From assembly GCF_947077765.1 (NCBI RefSeq), contig NZ_CAMTTF010000010.1:1-64000 (forward strand): a stretch of 64,000 bases of DNA, written 5' to 3'. The stretch comes from Salinibacter grassmerensis (GTDB taxonomy: Bacteria; Bacteroidota; Rhodothermia; Rhodothermales; Salinibacteraceae). Position numbers and translations under genes: made by a program. The notes below the pieces were generated by a model. The model was not told the DNA's origin, made no database searches, and was given only the letters and a program-made list of their open reading frames with translations. This document shows positions 32,407 to 43,009 of this stretch, one piece after another; position 1 is the first letter of the stretch; every line of letters starts with the position of its first letter.

Positions 32407-35400
32407 TCAGCGCACGACGGTGATCTTCTGGGTGCGGGTCTTGCCGCCAGCCTTGAGCCGTCCGAAGTAGACCCCGCTGGAGAGCTGGCTGGCTCGGAGG
32501 TCTACCCGGTGACGCCCGGCCTCTTTCTGGCCGCTTTCCAAAGTGGCGACCCGCCGGCCGAGCACGTCGTAGACCTGCAGGCTGACTTCCTCGGCCTCCG
32601 GCAGGGCGTACTCGACGGTCGCCTGCCTCCGGGCCGGGTTCGGGTAGGACGTTAGACTCACCTCATCGGGAAGGACCTTATCCGTCTCACCCTCGACGTA
32701 GCCGTCGGTGCCGACCGCAAGCTTGAGCTGAGCAGTCTTGCCTTCCAACTTGACCTTGGCGGCTTCTTCCTTCCGCAAGTCGTAGGTTTTTCCGGCCGCA
32801 GGGTGGAGGAGGGCTACCGACCGCCCCTCGACCGCGCCGAGGTGCCCCGCGGCAAGCGTGATCGGGCCGCCAGCCTGGCTTGACAGGCGCAAGGCAAAGG
32901 TCTCCCCATCGCCCTCCACCGGCCGGCGCTCGGCCATGAGGACGCGTGCACGCTTCAACTCGGCCTTGCCCGAGGCCCCCTCGGAGGTTTCCCCAAGGTC
33001 TTCCTCGGAGGCCCTGATCCGTAGGCTCGTTTTTGCAAATCGGCTCGGCGGGGCGATCAAGTCCTCCGGACCGATCCCCGGCTCTGCGCCCTCGCGAAGT
33101 CCCACCTGTACGGTCGAGCCTGCACCTTCCGCGCGGGCCGGCGTCGCCGTGAGGGACAGCATCGCCGACTCCCCCTCCTTCTCCTTCGACATCTCGGATG
33201 AGGCCGCGCTTCCCGGCGCGCCGGGGTAGGGAATCACCAGTGAGTCCCGTTCGCTCTCGCCGTTGAAGAAGTAGTAGGCCTCGCCGGTGGCCGCCGAGGC
33301 GAAGGTGGCCGTCGAGTCGAATGTCCCGCCAAACGACCAGATCGGCTGCAGATCCCCGCTGGTCGCATCTTCGACGGCGGCCCAACTCACGTCCTTGCCG
33401 AAGGGATTGGACACGACGTTCCAACCTTCCCGCAGCCCAATCGCCGTGGCGGAGTCTCCCCGCAGGTCCACCGTCGGGATCGGCTCCTCGAAGGTCCACT
33501 CGCTGGTGGCGGTCAGCCAAAAGCCGTTGCCCGCCTGGAAGGTGAAGCTGCCGGACCCGTCGTACTTCTGCAGAAAGTCCCCCTCGGTCCCATCATCGTA
33601 GTAGGCCTGCCACTGGCTGCCGGCCTCCCCGCTCACGGCGTCGGCCAAGGGGCGATCAGCTTGACCCGGAAGGGCCACCAGCCGGTAGCTGGTCGAGTCG
33701 GTGGCCCCGCCAAACGTGCGGCTGGCGGAAGCGGTGACCTCCTGCGGGTAGAGGAAGGCGTTGACCTCGCTCGAAAGGGCGCTCTCACTACCGGACGCGT
33801 CGACGGCGGTCACCCCATAGCGGTACGTGCGGTTTTCGGTGGCGGTGGTGTCGGTGAAGTCTGTCTCCGAGATCAGGCCCTCAGTGAGCCCCGCGCCGCT
33901 TGTGTCCGGCGCCTGGCCCGCGGAGCGGTACAGGCGGTAGCCGGCCAGATCATCAGTCATGACTGAGTTCCAGGAGAGGAGTACCTGCTGGCTCTCCACG
34001 GTGGCTGTCAGCCCACTCGGCGCTGATGGTGATACCCGTTCAGTAAGACCTCCGTCGTTGATCGTCCAGCCCTCTTTCTCGATGATCGACTGGCGGGCCG
34101 ATTCCGCGCCTGAGGTATATTGGCTCTGGCCGGCGTCAAATGTCAGGCCGTCGGTTAGGTCCAACTGGGCCCACCCGGTCAGAAGTGCGTCGTAGTTTGA
34201 CGGGGAGAGCTTTGCCCCCCCGCCCAGGAAGTTCTCGAAGGAATTGGCAAAGTCCCTGGAGTCATCAACACTTGAGACATCCCATTCAGCAAGACTCTGA
34301 TCGAAGGCGGTAGCGCCGTTAAACATTCGATCCATGTTTGTCACACTGGAGACATCCCAGTCGCCGATGTCCTGGTTGAAGCTGGTGGCCCTGGCGAACA
34401 TGCCAGACATGTTAGTCACGCTAGAGACATCCCAAGAGCCGATTGGCTGGTTGAAGCTGCTAGCGCCGCTGAACATGGCGAGCATGTTGTTCACATTGGA
34501 GACATTCCAGTCGTTGAGCGGCTGGTTGAAACTGCTGGCATTGGCGAACATGACGAACATTCTGGTTGCGCTGGAGACGTCCCAGGAGCCGACCGGCTGG
34601 TTGAAGCTGCTGGCACCTCTAAACATGAGGCCCATGTTGGTGACGTTGGAGACATCCCAGTTGCCGATGTCCTGGTTGAAGCTGGTGGCGCCGGCGAACA
34701 TGCCGTACATATCAGTCACGTTGGAGACATCCCAGTCGCCGATGTCCCCGTTAAAGCTGGTGGCGCCATTGAACATGTAGGCCATATCGGTCACCCCAGA
34801 CAAGTCCGGGGTGTCGGCCGCATTATAAATCATGTTCTCTGCTCCTGAGAAAGCCCTTCCCATACTCTCCCACTGGATGTCTCCCCATTGTTCAATCGAC
34901 TGGAGCCGTCGGGCGTTGGCCTGGTCCTCGCCACCAGAGTTCGCGTTGAGGTAGATCCGCGGAAATGTGCCGCTGATCTCGACCGTATATCTCCCAGCCT
35001 CCTTGTAGGAATGGCTGGGATCCGGGTCCGCTCCGGAGTAGGTCTCGGTCGTCCCGTCTCCCCACTTGATCTGAAAGTCGTAGTCGGAGGCGCTTTGCGC
35101 AGTGGGAATCGTGACCGATGAGTCTGGAGAGGTCGTCTTCCAGGTCGTGACGAACACATTTGAGCCCGTGACTTCAAGATCCACCTCAAGCGGACTTTTC
35201 TCGTTTGAGGCATTGTGTACGATCTCGAGAGTGGCTTCATGCCCGCCAGGCGTCTCCGGGTCGTACTGGACCCGGGTAGAGTCCTTCTCGCCGGGAGGCA
35301 CTTCGATTTGTCCAGAAGAGAGCACCTCAAAGTGCTCGGCGCCTGGCCCCTTGAGATCCACCTGGGCCGTGAGTGCCGCATTTCCGGTGCTACGGAGCGG

Positions 35401-36861
35401 GAGCACCAAAGTATCTGCAGGTGGATTTCCTACAACCGCGCCGGGGAGCGCTACGTCGGGCGTGACGTACGGCGAGGTACCTTGCGAAGTGAGAGGGGCC
35501 ATGACCTCTTGCAGGCTTGTGCGGTTGTCGGCAGGGCCGAATTTTTCATGGACCGAGACGCCCCAGGATGCGTCTCCGGTCTCTCCATCGGAGCCTACTG
35601 GCACCTCCTCCCTGTAGAGCAGTTCAGGACTGGAAAAAGTCGGGACTCTAGTGGCGTAAACCTCTTCGAAGCGATTGTAGGACATGACCGATACATACGG
35701 GTCGTCGTTGTAGATCCACCGCCAGCCGGCCGCATACTCGGTGCGTCCTCCATCTTCACCTGCCGCATTAGCGTCCTGCATGCGACTGTGAGCCATCCCC
35801 GTGTTGTGACCAAGCTCGTGGATGAACGTGTGCGTAGAAAGAAAAATGGAGCGGACACTTGTGACAGAGAACCCAAGTCTAGCGTTACCAGACCGATCCC
35901 AGTTGGGGGGGGACCAGGCTATTCCACCGCCGTAATCGATGAGCAAGGCCACCAAGTCTGCCTGGTACTCATGTCGCCACTGGTGCACCTCACTCATATA
36001 CTCGCCGTTCACAAAATCCTGCGTGTGCGAGTCGGTCAGGCGTCTCAGGTCGGCAGCTTTATCTCCAGACCCCTCGTACTGAACCTCCTGGTGATGGACC
36101 AGATTGAGCTTTAATTCCACTTCCGTGTTTTCAATCGTCTCACGAGCGTTTCCCACCGCCTGCGAAATTGCAAAATCGATGTCTGCGCCCCGCTCTTCAG
36201 CCTCTGCTGCTGCAACAGGGGTATATACGACCATCACGTCAAGCTCGGAAGAGTCCTTCGAGGCACGTGCTGAGGAGGAATTATAGGACTCGCGAGGCCC
36301 TGCCCCCCCAATCTCTTCTTCCTTACCCCTCCCCGAGTCCGACTCAGGGGGAAGGATCGCGTCGTCCTGGAGACCCTGCTCGTAGACTTCCGGCCCGTGC
36401 TCAACCAGCATGTGGGTGTCTCGGGCAGAGTTGTAGTGGACCTCGAAGGCTCCACGGTGCTGGCCGATGGGGCGTGCTAAAAGGCGCGTGCGCCCTTCCC
36501 GGTAGGACAGGACGAAGTATCCCCACTTTCCGCTATCGAGATTACCACGCACCTGCGTGACGCCGGGCACATCCTCAGTCACGTCCGTGACGGTGCCAGT
36601 GTATTGGTCTTGAAATAACGACAACTGAACTTGGTCTCCTTCTCGAACGGAGCCGCTTTCTAAAGGACGCATGTCAAGCGCAGCTTGGCCTCGCCTCCGC
36701 TCGTGGCCTTTCTGCTCTACCCAAGATTTTTGAGTCGGGCCGTCGGCGCGGACTAGTTCCCATTCCGCGTCAGTTTGTCCGAGGGCCGGTGTTGCGGAGA
36801 CAGCAAGGCTACAAATTACCGCGGTGAGGAAAAGGGCGCAGAGGCGCGGAAAGCGCGTCAT
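32407..36861 (-). CDS. T9SS-secreted metalloprotease with BspA/DUF285 repeats
   Basis: 1484 residues from ATG 36859-36861, followed by a signal peptide ([19 protein letters not shown]). A reprolysin-like metallopeptidase domain has the zinc motif [12 protein letters not shown] near residues 348-359. Then comes a choice-of-anchor-D-like beta domain (~475-565), a PKD-like segment ([11 protein letters not shown]), six full 25-residue DUF285 repeats plus partial ones (~684-877), an FnIII domain (~950-1040), further beta domains, and a type A T9SS sorting domain (last ~80 residues: [35 protein letters not shown]). It should be exported across the outer membrane. Substrates are unknown; the repeats may mediate adhesion. 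Confidence 0.9.
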   Translation of the reverse strand: MTRFPRLCALFLTAVICSLAVSATPALGQTDAEWELVRADGPTQKSWVEQKGHERRRGQAALDMRPLESGSVREGDQVQLSLFQDQYTGTVTDVTEDVPGVTQVRGNLDSGKWGYFVLSYREGRTRLLARPIGQHRGAFEVHYNSARDTHMLVEHGPEVYEQGLQDDAILPPESDSGRGKEEEIGGAGPRESYNSSSARASKDSSELDVMVVYTPVAAAEAEERGADIDFAISQAVGNARETIENTEVELKLNLVHHQEVQYEGSGDKAADLRRLTDSHTQDFVNGEYMSEVHQWRHEYQADLVALLIDYGGGIAWSPPNWDRSGNARLGFSVTSVRSIFLSTHTFIHELGHNTGMAHSRMQDANAAGEDGGRTEYAAGWRWIYNDDPYVSVMSYNRFEEVYATRVPTFSSPELLYREEVPVGSDGETGDASWGVSVHEKFGPADNRTSLQEVMAPLTSQGTSPYVTPDVALPGAVVGNPPADTLVLPLRSTGNAALTAQVDLKGPGAEHFEVLSSGQIEVPPGEKDSTRVQYDPETPGGHEATLEIVHNASNEKSPLEVDLEVTGSNVFVTTWKTTSPDSSVTIPTAQSASDYDFQIKWGDGTTETYSGADPDPSHSYKEAGRYTVEISGTFPRIYLNANSGGEDQANARRLQSIEQWGDIQWESMGRAFSGAENMIYNAADTPDLSGVTDMAYMFNGATSFNGDIGDWDVSNVTDMYGMFAGATSFNQDIGNWDVSNVTNMGLMFRGASSFNQPVGSWDVSSATRMFVMFANASSFNQPLNDWNVSNVNNMLAMFSGASSFNQPIGSWDVSSVTNMSGMFARATSFNQDIGDWDVSSVTNMDRMFNGATAFDQSLAEWDVSSVDDSRDFANSFENFLGGGAKLSPSNYDALLTGWAQLDLTDGLTFDAGQSQYTSGAESARQSIIEKEGWTINDGGLTERVSPSAPSGLTATVESQQVLLSWNSVMTDDLAGYRLYRSAGQAPDTSGAGLTEGLISETDFTDTTATENRTYRYGVTAVDASGSESALSSEVNAFLYPQEVTASASRTFGGATDSTSYRLVALPGQADRPLADAVSGEAGSQWQAYYDDGTEGDFLQKYDGSGSFTFQAGNGFWLTATSEWTFEEPIPTVDLRGDSATAIGLREGWNVVSNPFGKDVSWAAVEDATSGDLQPIWSFGGTFDSTATFASAATGEAYYFFNGESERDSLVIPYPGAPGSAASSEMSKEKEGESAMLSLTATPARAEGAGSTVQVGLREGAEPGIGPEDLIAPPSRFAKTSLRIRASEEDLGETSEGASGKAELKRARVLMAERRPVEGDGETFALRLSSQAGGPITLAAGHLGAVEGRSVALLHPAAGKTYDLRKEEAAKVKLEGKTAQLKLAVGTDGYVEGETDKVLPDEVSLTSYPNPARRQATVEYALPEAEEVSLQVYDVLGRRVATLESGQKEAGRHRVDLRASQLSSGVYFGRLKAGGKTRTQKITVVR
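34230..34810 (-). repeat. 75-bp coding repeats (DUF285/BspA type)
   Basis: Six in-frame 75-bp units encode [19 protein letters not shown]-like repeats with alternating D/N/S at variable positions. The central copies differ by several synonymous and amino-acid changes, so the block is old but still in register. Confidence 0.9.
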
Positions 36862-37581
36862 AGATGCTAAAGTTGTGCAGTCGAAGCTACGCGAAGCAAG
36901 AGGTGACGATATACGCACTCGCCTACATCGGATGTCGGAATTCGTGAAACGCCTGCACTCTGCATAGCCCTTGAGGTCACTTTTTTACGGCCATTAATTA
37001 CTTCAGCACAGGTATAGTCAGAGAATTGCGTCAATCCGGACTTGCATTATATCCAAAAGATTGCCGAAATAAAAAATCTCCACTAAAGGATTTGGGCAGC
37101 GGTGCTCAATCTGCCCCTACGCTTGCTCAAACTGCAGATCTAGCAAAACGCAAGTATACAGTTTTCGGGCCCTGATGCAACTCCGATCTTGAGGGTCTCT
37201 CCGAAGCGACAGGTTGAAGAGAAGCGACAAGTTAAATACTTACTCGAAGCGGGCACAGAAGCTCTCACAGAGGGTTTTCATCCGCTGAAGGGTGATCGAC
37301 TGCCCCGTGGACTTCGACTGGTTTGGGACCTCCTGCTCAGCCTGCTTGGCGGCCCGCTTGTGAAGCTTATCCAACCGCTCTTGGCTCAAGGCGTCGATCT
37401 GCTCCTGGGTCAGGCCTGAGAGAAAAACGTCCATCACGTCGATGTTGAGCGCCTCCGTCCGGTCCTCCATCTTCGGCTTCTCGGGCCGCTCCTGGCCGCT
37501 CTGGGCGCGGAAGCTCGTCTCTTCAGGACACTACCCTTTTTGAGTTAGGCCCGCGAAGTGCCTGACGGGACCAAGCACCGA
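36862..37581. other. Gap with one doubtful small frame
   Basis: Positions 36980-37180 are AT-rich and may contain the promoter of the large protease gene. One small minus-strand frame (37240-37470) is listed separately. A stretch of short GAAGCGACA repeats lies at 37200-37255. Nothing else seen. Confidence 0.45.
37240..37470 (-). CDS. Small hypothetical protein, possibly a remnant
   Basis: 76 residues from ATG 37470: MEDRTEALNIDVMDVFLSGL then TQEQIDALSQERLDKLHKRA. It is charged and helical and the frame stays open upstream to about 37535, so the true start is uncertain. I recognise no family. It may be the end of a decayed gene; composition is compatible with coding. Confidence 0.3.
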   Translation of the reverse strand: MEDRTEALNIDVMDVFLSGLTQEQIDALSQERLDKLHKRAAKQAEQEVPNQSKSTGQSITLQRMKTLCESFCARFE

Positions 37582-38757
37582 TTAGCTTCCGCCGGTGCTC
37601 ACTTCGAGCCCACCGTGGAGCGGAATGCCTGGGTCCTGAAACGAGTCTTGAAACGTTCCCGCGCTCCGGCCTCGGTTAATCAGAAAGCCCTTCGGCTCGG
37701 GCATCCTGTTTCCTGCACACCCGGTGCCTGGCGTGCCGACATGCGAGGAGTTGTCGCTGTTTCCAGTGACCGTCCAGTTTTTCACGCCGTCTACCACGAA
37801 CCCGTATCCCATGCGGCTGCCCTCCAAGACGTTGTTTTTCACCGTGGCTCCCCGGTTGCGGTCGCCGGCGTGATGACACCAGTTCCAGGCGGAAGGTCCC
37901 ATTCCCAAGGCAATTTTGATCAGAGCTCCCCGCGCGTCGATGGTATTTCCTTCAACCACCGTCCCGCTGTAATCACTGTGGACGGCATTCCCATCGTTGC
38001 CGTAGTCCACCATGTTGATGCCTCCGAGAAGCGTCCTGTTCTCGGCAATGATCGTGTTGTCCTTCACCGCTGAGCCGGCTGCCCCGAAGATGACGATCCC
38101 GCCATCAGTAGCGTCGACAATTCGGTTCCCTACTATTTCGGAATCCTCGCAAGAAAGAGAAATGCCGTCCGCCCACCTCCCATCAGCTGTCCCGGCAGGC
38201 CCGAACGTGCTGCTTCTGACGGTGATATTCCGGCAGCTTCCACCCCACTCCGGAAGTTGAAGCGTAGACCAGCTCCTCGTGTTTTTCGCCTTCACGTTCT
38301 TGACCACTGCGCCCCGGGCATCACGCCCAAAAATCAGGAGGGCCTCCCCATCTTTGTATCCATACTCCGGCCGATTCCCATCTACGATCACGCTTTCGAT
38401 CGCCACATCGGTCTGATCGGTTTCTCTGATCACACTCGTTAGATCAGACGAACTGATTTTCAGTACCGCTCGCTCTTCACCCGATGGCCGACCCTCCGTG
38501 TAGATGCTTTGCCCATCGCTGGTGTAGTCCAGCTGCTGACTGACCTCGAACTCCGCGCCTTTGCAAAGCACGGCATCCCCGCCGCCATTGAGCGCAGACT
38601 GAATGGCACCGCCTGTCCCAGAGGTGATGCAACTGCTCGTGGCCGGCTCCTCATCTGCAGGCTGATCGGAGCTTCCGCCTGGAGATTGGTCACATCCGGT
38701 CAGCATTCCGACCAGCAAGACTGCAGCGAAAGGGAGGATGGCTGTGGCTCGGGTCAT
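37582..38757 (-). CDS. Parallel beta-helix lipoprotein (pectate-lyase-like fold)
   Basis: 391 residues from ATG 38755-38757, placed so that the signal peptide and lipobox (VLLVGMLTGC) are near the N-terminus. After an acidic spacer, the body has irregular right-handed helix repeats (VVKNVKAKNTRSWSTLQL, ITVRSSTFGPAG, SEIVGNRIVDATDGGIVIFG, VEGNTIDARGALIKI, NITVTGN-like turns). Such proteins bind or cleave polysaccharides. Catalytic residues cannot be fixed from sequence alone, so lyase activity is only possible. It stands alone among cell-surface genes. Confidence 0.8.
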   Translation of the reverse strand: MTRATAILPFAAVLLVGMLTGCDQSPGGSSDQPADEEPATSSCITSGTGGAIQSALNGGGDAVLCKGAEFEVSQQLDYTSDGQSIYTEGRPSGEERAVLKISSSDLTSVIRETDQTDVAIESVIVDGNRPEYGYKDGEALLIFGRDARGAVVKNVKAKNTRSWSTLQLPEWGGSCRNITVRSSTFGPAGTADGRWADGISLSCEDSEIVGNRIVDATDGGIVIFGAAGSAVKDNTIIAENRTLLGGINMVDYGNDGNAVHSDYSGTVVEGNTIDARGALIKIALGMGPSAWNWCHHAGDRNRGATVKNNVLEGSRMGYGFVVDGVKNWTVTGNSDNSSHVGTPGTGCAGNRMPEPKGFLINRGRSAGTFQDSFQDPGIPLHGGLEVSTGGS

Positions 38758-39089
38758 CTCTGGCTCCGTCCTTGGCTTTTGGACACTTTTTGTGCTCCAT
38801 GCTGGGCATTCGGCACAATACAAAGACTAGGCTTGGGAATGATTCGATCAGGGAGCCGGAGTCTTCCCGCCAGCCGACTGCCGGGGCTGCACTGGCCGCG
38901 CGCCGCCGCCGGGTCTGATACAATCGGTTTTGGCAAATCTTCTGAAGCCACTCCACCGTCCTTCAGCATCCTTGGAGAGAGACAGCAAGAAGAGGCAGCA
39001 AGAGCTGGGCCTGAATCTCTCTGGAGCGATCGCTGGCGGCGTTGACGGGAAGATGGTAGCGTGTCAGAAGTGGCCAGTAAAAGTGGTGG
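38758..39089. other. Gap, nothing recognised
   Basis: About 330 bp between two leftward genes, without repeats or coding signal. It should contain the promoter of the beta-helix gene. Confidence 0.4.
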
Positions 39090-39824
39090 TTAGAGGGAAA
39101 ATGAGTACCCGACCCCCACGGTAATTGCCTCATTCTCAAGCTCTATGCTCTGGTTGACGTCTGATGCGCTGTCGGAATTGAATGCGGTGAAGCTAGGGTT
39201 GTAGCGCACGTCCAGAAAGAGCGAGTCCCCAGAGTCGAGGACGTATGAGGCGCCTCCTCCGATAACGGCCCCGACGTCTGTGGTCTCGATGTCTGGGCTC
39301 TCCGGCTCGTCGGCTCCGGCGTTTATCTCTTGCTCCTGTCCGAACCGGTTGAATGCTGTGGTCGTGATCTCCGAATCGAGGTTCGAGCTAAGGGCAAAGC
39401 CGATCGATGGCCCCGCAAAGACTTGCGGTCGAACCCGGCTGCCTGTCTTGAAACTGTATTCCGCCAGCACTGGAACGTCCAGGTAGTCGTATCTGAGGCT
39501 GAAGTCAGAGGTAACGCGAACGAACTGACCATTCGCTGTTCGTCCTTCCGTCTCAAGATCGAGATCGCTTCCCTTTTGAGAATACCCGACCTCTGTGCGG
39601 ACAGAAAAGGATTCGCTTACGCTGAAGCGGAGAAAACCTCCAACTCGAACCCCAAAAACGCGGCTGTATTCGCCAGATGCACCCTCCTGTTGGTTAATCG
39701 CGCCGGTGTCTCCCTTGAAAGTGGAGTAGTTGGTGCCTCCCCGGAGGCCCACCTCTACGTCTTGTGCATGGGAGAGCCCCACCGAAAGGAGAAGTATGGT
39801 GAGCGTCGCGGTTAACGTTCGCAT
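39090..39824 (-). CDS. Outer-membrane beta-barrel protein (OMP_b-brl family)
   Basis: 244 residues from ATG 39822-39824, with signal peptide (TATLTILLLSVGLSHA). VEVGLRGGTNYSTFKGD, alternating hydrophobic strands and the C-terminal ITVGVGYSFSL, with the last residues aromatic/hydrophobic, are typical of porin-family outer-membrane proteins of Bacteroidota (8 strands or so). The loop NAGADEPESPDIETTDV is acidic, as expected in a halophile. Ligand or channel function is unknown. Upstream ATG at 39875 is unlikely because it would displace the signal peptide. Confidence 0.85.
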   Translation of the reverse strand: MRTLTATLTILLLSVGLSHAQDVEVGLRGGTNYSTFKGDTGAINQQEGASGEYSRVFGVRVGGFLRFSVSESFSVRTEVGYSQKGSDLDLETEGRTANGQFVRVTSDFSLRYDYLDVPVLAEYSFKTGSRVRPQVFAGPSIGFALSSNLDSEITTTAFNRFGQEQEINAGADEPESPDIETTDVGAVIGGGASYVLDSGDSLFLDVRYNPSFTAFNSDSASDVNQSIELENEAITVGVGYSFSL

Positions 39825-40846
39825 AAAACGATGCTTGTCAAGGAGTAAGGGGAGAGAGATGCAATTTTGGGTCATCCAGAAGATACCCTATTCTTTTTCC
39901 TACGTTGGGCTTGCATGGTTTCGAAAAAAACTGTTCGATCGGCACCACGTCCTTCTCCACGGCTCACGCCAGGAGCCTGTTCGAGGCCACTATGCTACCC
40001 AAATAAGAGCCGTCAAATAAGAGCCAGAGCAATAAGAACCGGGGCGGTCACAGAAAGCCATGCTCTACCAGTGTCCGACGGGCTGTCTGCAGTTCGACGC
40101 ACGCGCCCGAGGTGCCAGCATCTCCTTCCCGTGACGCAGGCCCAAGCGACCGAAGAGGCGGTGATGGCCGGAGTTCTACACGACCTCGTCGAGAATACCC
40201 GCTTACGCTTCGACGATTTGCGGGAACGGGGCTACCCGGGCGAGGTCATCGAGGAGCCTCGCCACGTCACCAAACAGGACGGGGAGCATTACCGAGAGTT
40301 TGCCAGGCGCGCCGGCCAGCATCCCATTGCCCGGCAGGTCAAAACCCGTGGACTTGGAGGACAATACGGACGTGACGCGCCTGAAGATAGTCACAGCGGA
40401 AGACACCGAGCGCCTTGCGAAGTACCGGGGGGGCTCACTGCCGACTGACCAGTTGACGCTTCGACAGTTGATGCTTCACCAGTTGAAACTTCCCGGATGA
40501 GAGGCCCCCGTCCGTGAAACTGCTCAGGGTGATTTCACAGTCTGCAGAGAGAGCGAAATAGATAGGCTATTTCTAATGCCTATCGAAGTCAAATTCTCTA
40601 ACAGACAAGATTTCTTCGTGCTCAGTCTATTTTCCCGAAATTAGGATGGCTCCTCTTCATATGCCTTCGACCACACCGGTCTGAGTTTTGCTTCATATAT
40701 CTTGATATACAAGAATAGAAAGTCTCAAGATTGAGCAGGTCGTGCGAGTCTCAGTATCCCTCGTAGGCTATATTCAATCGCCGAACGCTTGGGTATCGGT
40801 CCAGGGCACCACCTGTAACAGCTGTAGGAACAGAGCCGTCGCGCCA
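39825..40846. other. 1-kb gap with an HD-domain pseudogene
   Basis: Contains the HD remnant (40130-40428) and a 7-bp hairpin, GATAGGC (40561-40567) with GCCTATC (40578-40584). From 40590 to 40740 it is AT-rich with ATATC/GATAT motifs. This is downstream of the leftward SMC-like gene and may hold its terminator. Confidence 0.45.
40130..40428 (+). pseudogene. HD-domain phosphohydrolase remnant
   Basis: AVMAGVLHDLVENTRLRFDD, then LRERGYPGEVIEEPRHVTKQ and EFARRAGQHPIARQVK is one frame. A slip near 40345 leads to VDLEDNTDVTRLKIVTAEDT then ERLAKY. HD hydrolases with HDLVEDT and the DLEDN motif cleave nucleotides (SpoT-like small hydrolases). The N-terminal His and surrounding residues are absent, so this is a dead copy. 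Confidence 0.65.
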
Positions 40847-43009
40847 TCAAGCGGGCACAAGGCGCACAGGAGATTTCTCGCGCTCAATTTGAGACTCGCG
40901 GATAATCGGTCCTTTGCGCGTCCAGTCACGGAAATGGAAAACACTAGTGGTGTGGTGTGGCTTGACAGGACGAAGCTTGCGCTTAAGGAGATTGGCGAGA
41001 CGGCTATCGTGAGTTGACAAGATTATCTGTCTGTGCTCGCGGGAACGGCGAATCAGGTCCATGAGCCCGAGGAGGTTGATGTCGTCTAGGCTCTGCAGCG
41101 GGTCGTCGAGCATGAGTGCCTTCAGAGGAATGTTTTGCACCCCAAGGTTGAGAGCAAAAAAAATCGAGAGCGCGACGACGTTAATCTGCGAACTCGACAT
41201 GACGGAAAACGGATCGCGATCGTCAAAGTCACGATCGCGATCGGAGACATAGGGATTGAGGCGACCGCGATTGTATGCAAAGCTTGGCGTGAGGCGAATA
41301 TTGCGGAACGTAGGATGTGGACTGACTTTTGAGTAGATCTTTTGAAGTAGGGTACTCACGCTGTTGAGGCGCTGCTTTACAAATTCCTCGGTTGCTTTCT
41401 GGAGTTGATCGATATATTTGTTAGCAAGATCACGCGTCTCCATCATCGCATCGATCCCCGACTCGGTCTCGTCGACCTGTTCCTGGAGAGATTCAATTCG
41501 GCTTTCGATTTCTTCACGTCGAGACTCTTGGGCAATGGTTGCGAGTCGAAGTGAGAGTGACTCTCCGTTTTGGGCATGATCAGAAAGCGCTTCGACGCGT
41601 TCTTCCAGAGATTGGCGAGCACGGCGCAAACTATCACTGAGCGACTCGTCGTTGCGAACGGATACGTCGTTTTCATCCAGCCACTCTCGGATATCTCCTT
41701 CGATGCGCTCAGCTTTCCGGTGTTGGGCTTGCGCTTCGTCCAGCTTCTCTGCCGCTTCGGAGACAGCGTTTTCAGCTTGGTCAAGTTGGTTGATTGCAGC
41801 TTCGAGGAAGTCCGGGGTTTCATTTTCATCATCGGGCTCCCCGTTAATCTCCCGAGCTCTTTTGATAAGAGTCTCTAAGTGTTGTCGTGTCGTTTCTTGG
41901 TCGTGGGCTTGCTGACAAACCGGACAGCGTTCGTCAACATGTCGAAGAGCGATTTCGGCAAGCGTGGCGAGTTCCTGGGTTTCTTCCTGCTCTTTAATCT
42001 GCTGCTTACGTCGTTCAGCTGCAGCTTCTCGCGCCTCTTCGACGGCCGCTTCCGCTTCTTCCTTCTCAGCCTGAGCATCGGAAAGAGCATATTTCAGCGC
42101 CTTGAGGTCCGGAAGATTGTCCTCATCGGGGAGCTCTTTAGCATCTTCAATTCGGTTTGAAGCCTCCGAGAGCCGGCGATCTGACTGCCGGCGAAGAGTA
42201 CTTAGGGTTTTAATTGCCTCATCAATTGCCGAGGAGGCGTCCGAATCATCAACCGCCGGGGGATTCCGATCGACCCCGAGCTTTCCCGCAGTGGTCCACC
42301 ACTCAGACCACTTCTGTCGAAAGTCCTCTAAGTCTTCAGTCTCTGGTTCACCCAGATCGTCGCGGTCATTTTTCGCATCTTCGAGAGCGCGTCGTTTCTC
42401 TTTAAGGTTCTCCTTTCGTTGGTTGATTTCTTTCGACCAATTGGAGCGCTGGTTGTCTAGAGTCGTGTTGAGCTCTCCTATACGACCTGCTTCAACCAGT
42501 TCGCTAACAACTTTAAACCGTTGCTTTTCCGTATCGGCTTCGACAAACTGGCGAACGAGATCCTGCTGGAGATACACGCTTCGCGTGAAAGCACGGGAGA
42601 AAGCCTCGTGCGAGTCTTCAGCCAACTGAGCCTGCGGCCAAAGTCGGTCGCGCAGCCACGAAGTCGCATTTCTTCCTTCTGCGATCACATCGTCATCAGT
42701 GCGAATGGTTACCTGAGTTCCGTTAGAATCGTCACTCCGAACGATCTGAAAGGAGTCCTTGTCGTCGGAAAGCTGGAGTTCTACTCGTGCGAACTCGCTG
42801 CTCGAATACAGCGACGTTACGGGCACGTCGTCGCTCTTCGATTCCAAACGTGGAAGCGATCCAGTGAGAGCCCATAGCATGGCGTCGAAGACCGAAGTTT
42901 TCCCCCGTCCGTTCGCCCCAGTGAACAGAATAACGTCAGCGTCCAGATCGAACGAGTGGTCTTCGGTGAAGGCACGAAAGCCTTGAATGTCGAGCCCAGT
43001 GATTCTCAT
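40847..43009 (-). CDS. SMC/Rad50-like ABC ATPase of a predicted ABC-3C system
   Basis: 720 residues. N-terminal ITGLDIQGFRAFTEDHSFDL and P-loop GANGRGKTS (31-39); Q-loop region around YLQQD (146-150); long coiled coils (165-345 and 370-530) flanking a zinc-hook CPVC at 362-365; signature MSSSQINVVALSI (604-616), Walker B KALMLDDPLQSLDD (630-643) and H-loop STHDSR. This is a small Rad50-like architecture. The start codon overlaps the stop of the 193-aa gene (ATGA). With that gene and the SIR2 gene it resembles ABC-three-component conflict systems; an alternative is a stand-alone DNA-end sensor. Probable role: nucleic-acid sensing and activation of the SIR2 effector (inference). Confidence 0.85.
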   Translation of the reverse strand: MRITGLDIQGFRAFTEDHSFDLDADVILFTGANGRGKTSVFDAMLWALTGSLPRLESKSDDVPVTSLYSSSEFARVELQLSDDKDSFQIVRSDDSNGTQVTIRTDDDVIAEGRNATSWLRDRLWPQAQLAEDSHEAFSRAFTRSVYLQQDLVRQFVEADTEKQRFKVVSELVEAGRIGELNTTLDNQRSNWSKEINQRKENLKEKRRALEDAKNDRDDLGEPETEDLEDFRQKWSEWWTTAGKLGVDRNPPAVDDSDASSAIDEAIKTLSTLRRQSDRRLSEASNRIEDAKELPDEDNLPDLKALKYALSDAQAEKEEAEAAVEEAREAAAERRKQQIKEQEETQELATLAEIALRHVDERCPVCQQAHDQETTRQHLETLIKRAREINGEPDDENETPDFLEAAINQLDQAENAVSEAAEKLDEAQAQHRKAERIEGDIREWLDENDVSVRNDESLSDSLRRARQSLEERVEALSDHAQNGESLSLRLATIAQESRREEIESRIESLQEQVDETESGIDAMMETRDLANKYIDQLQKATEEFVKQRLNSVSTLLQKIYSKVSPHPTFRNIRLTPSFAYNRGRLNPYVSDRDRDFDDRDPFSVMSSSQINVVALSIFFALNLGVQNIPLKALMLDDPLQSLDDINLLGLMDLIRRSREHRQIILSTHDSRLANLLKRKLRPVKPHHTTSVFHFRDWTRKGPIIRESQIEREKSPVRLVPA

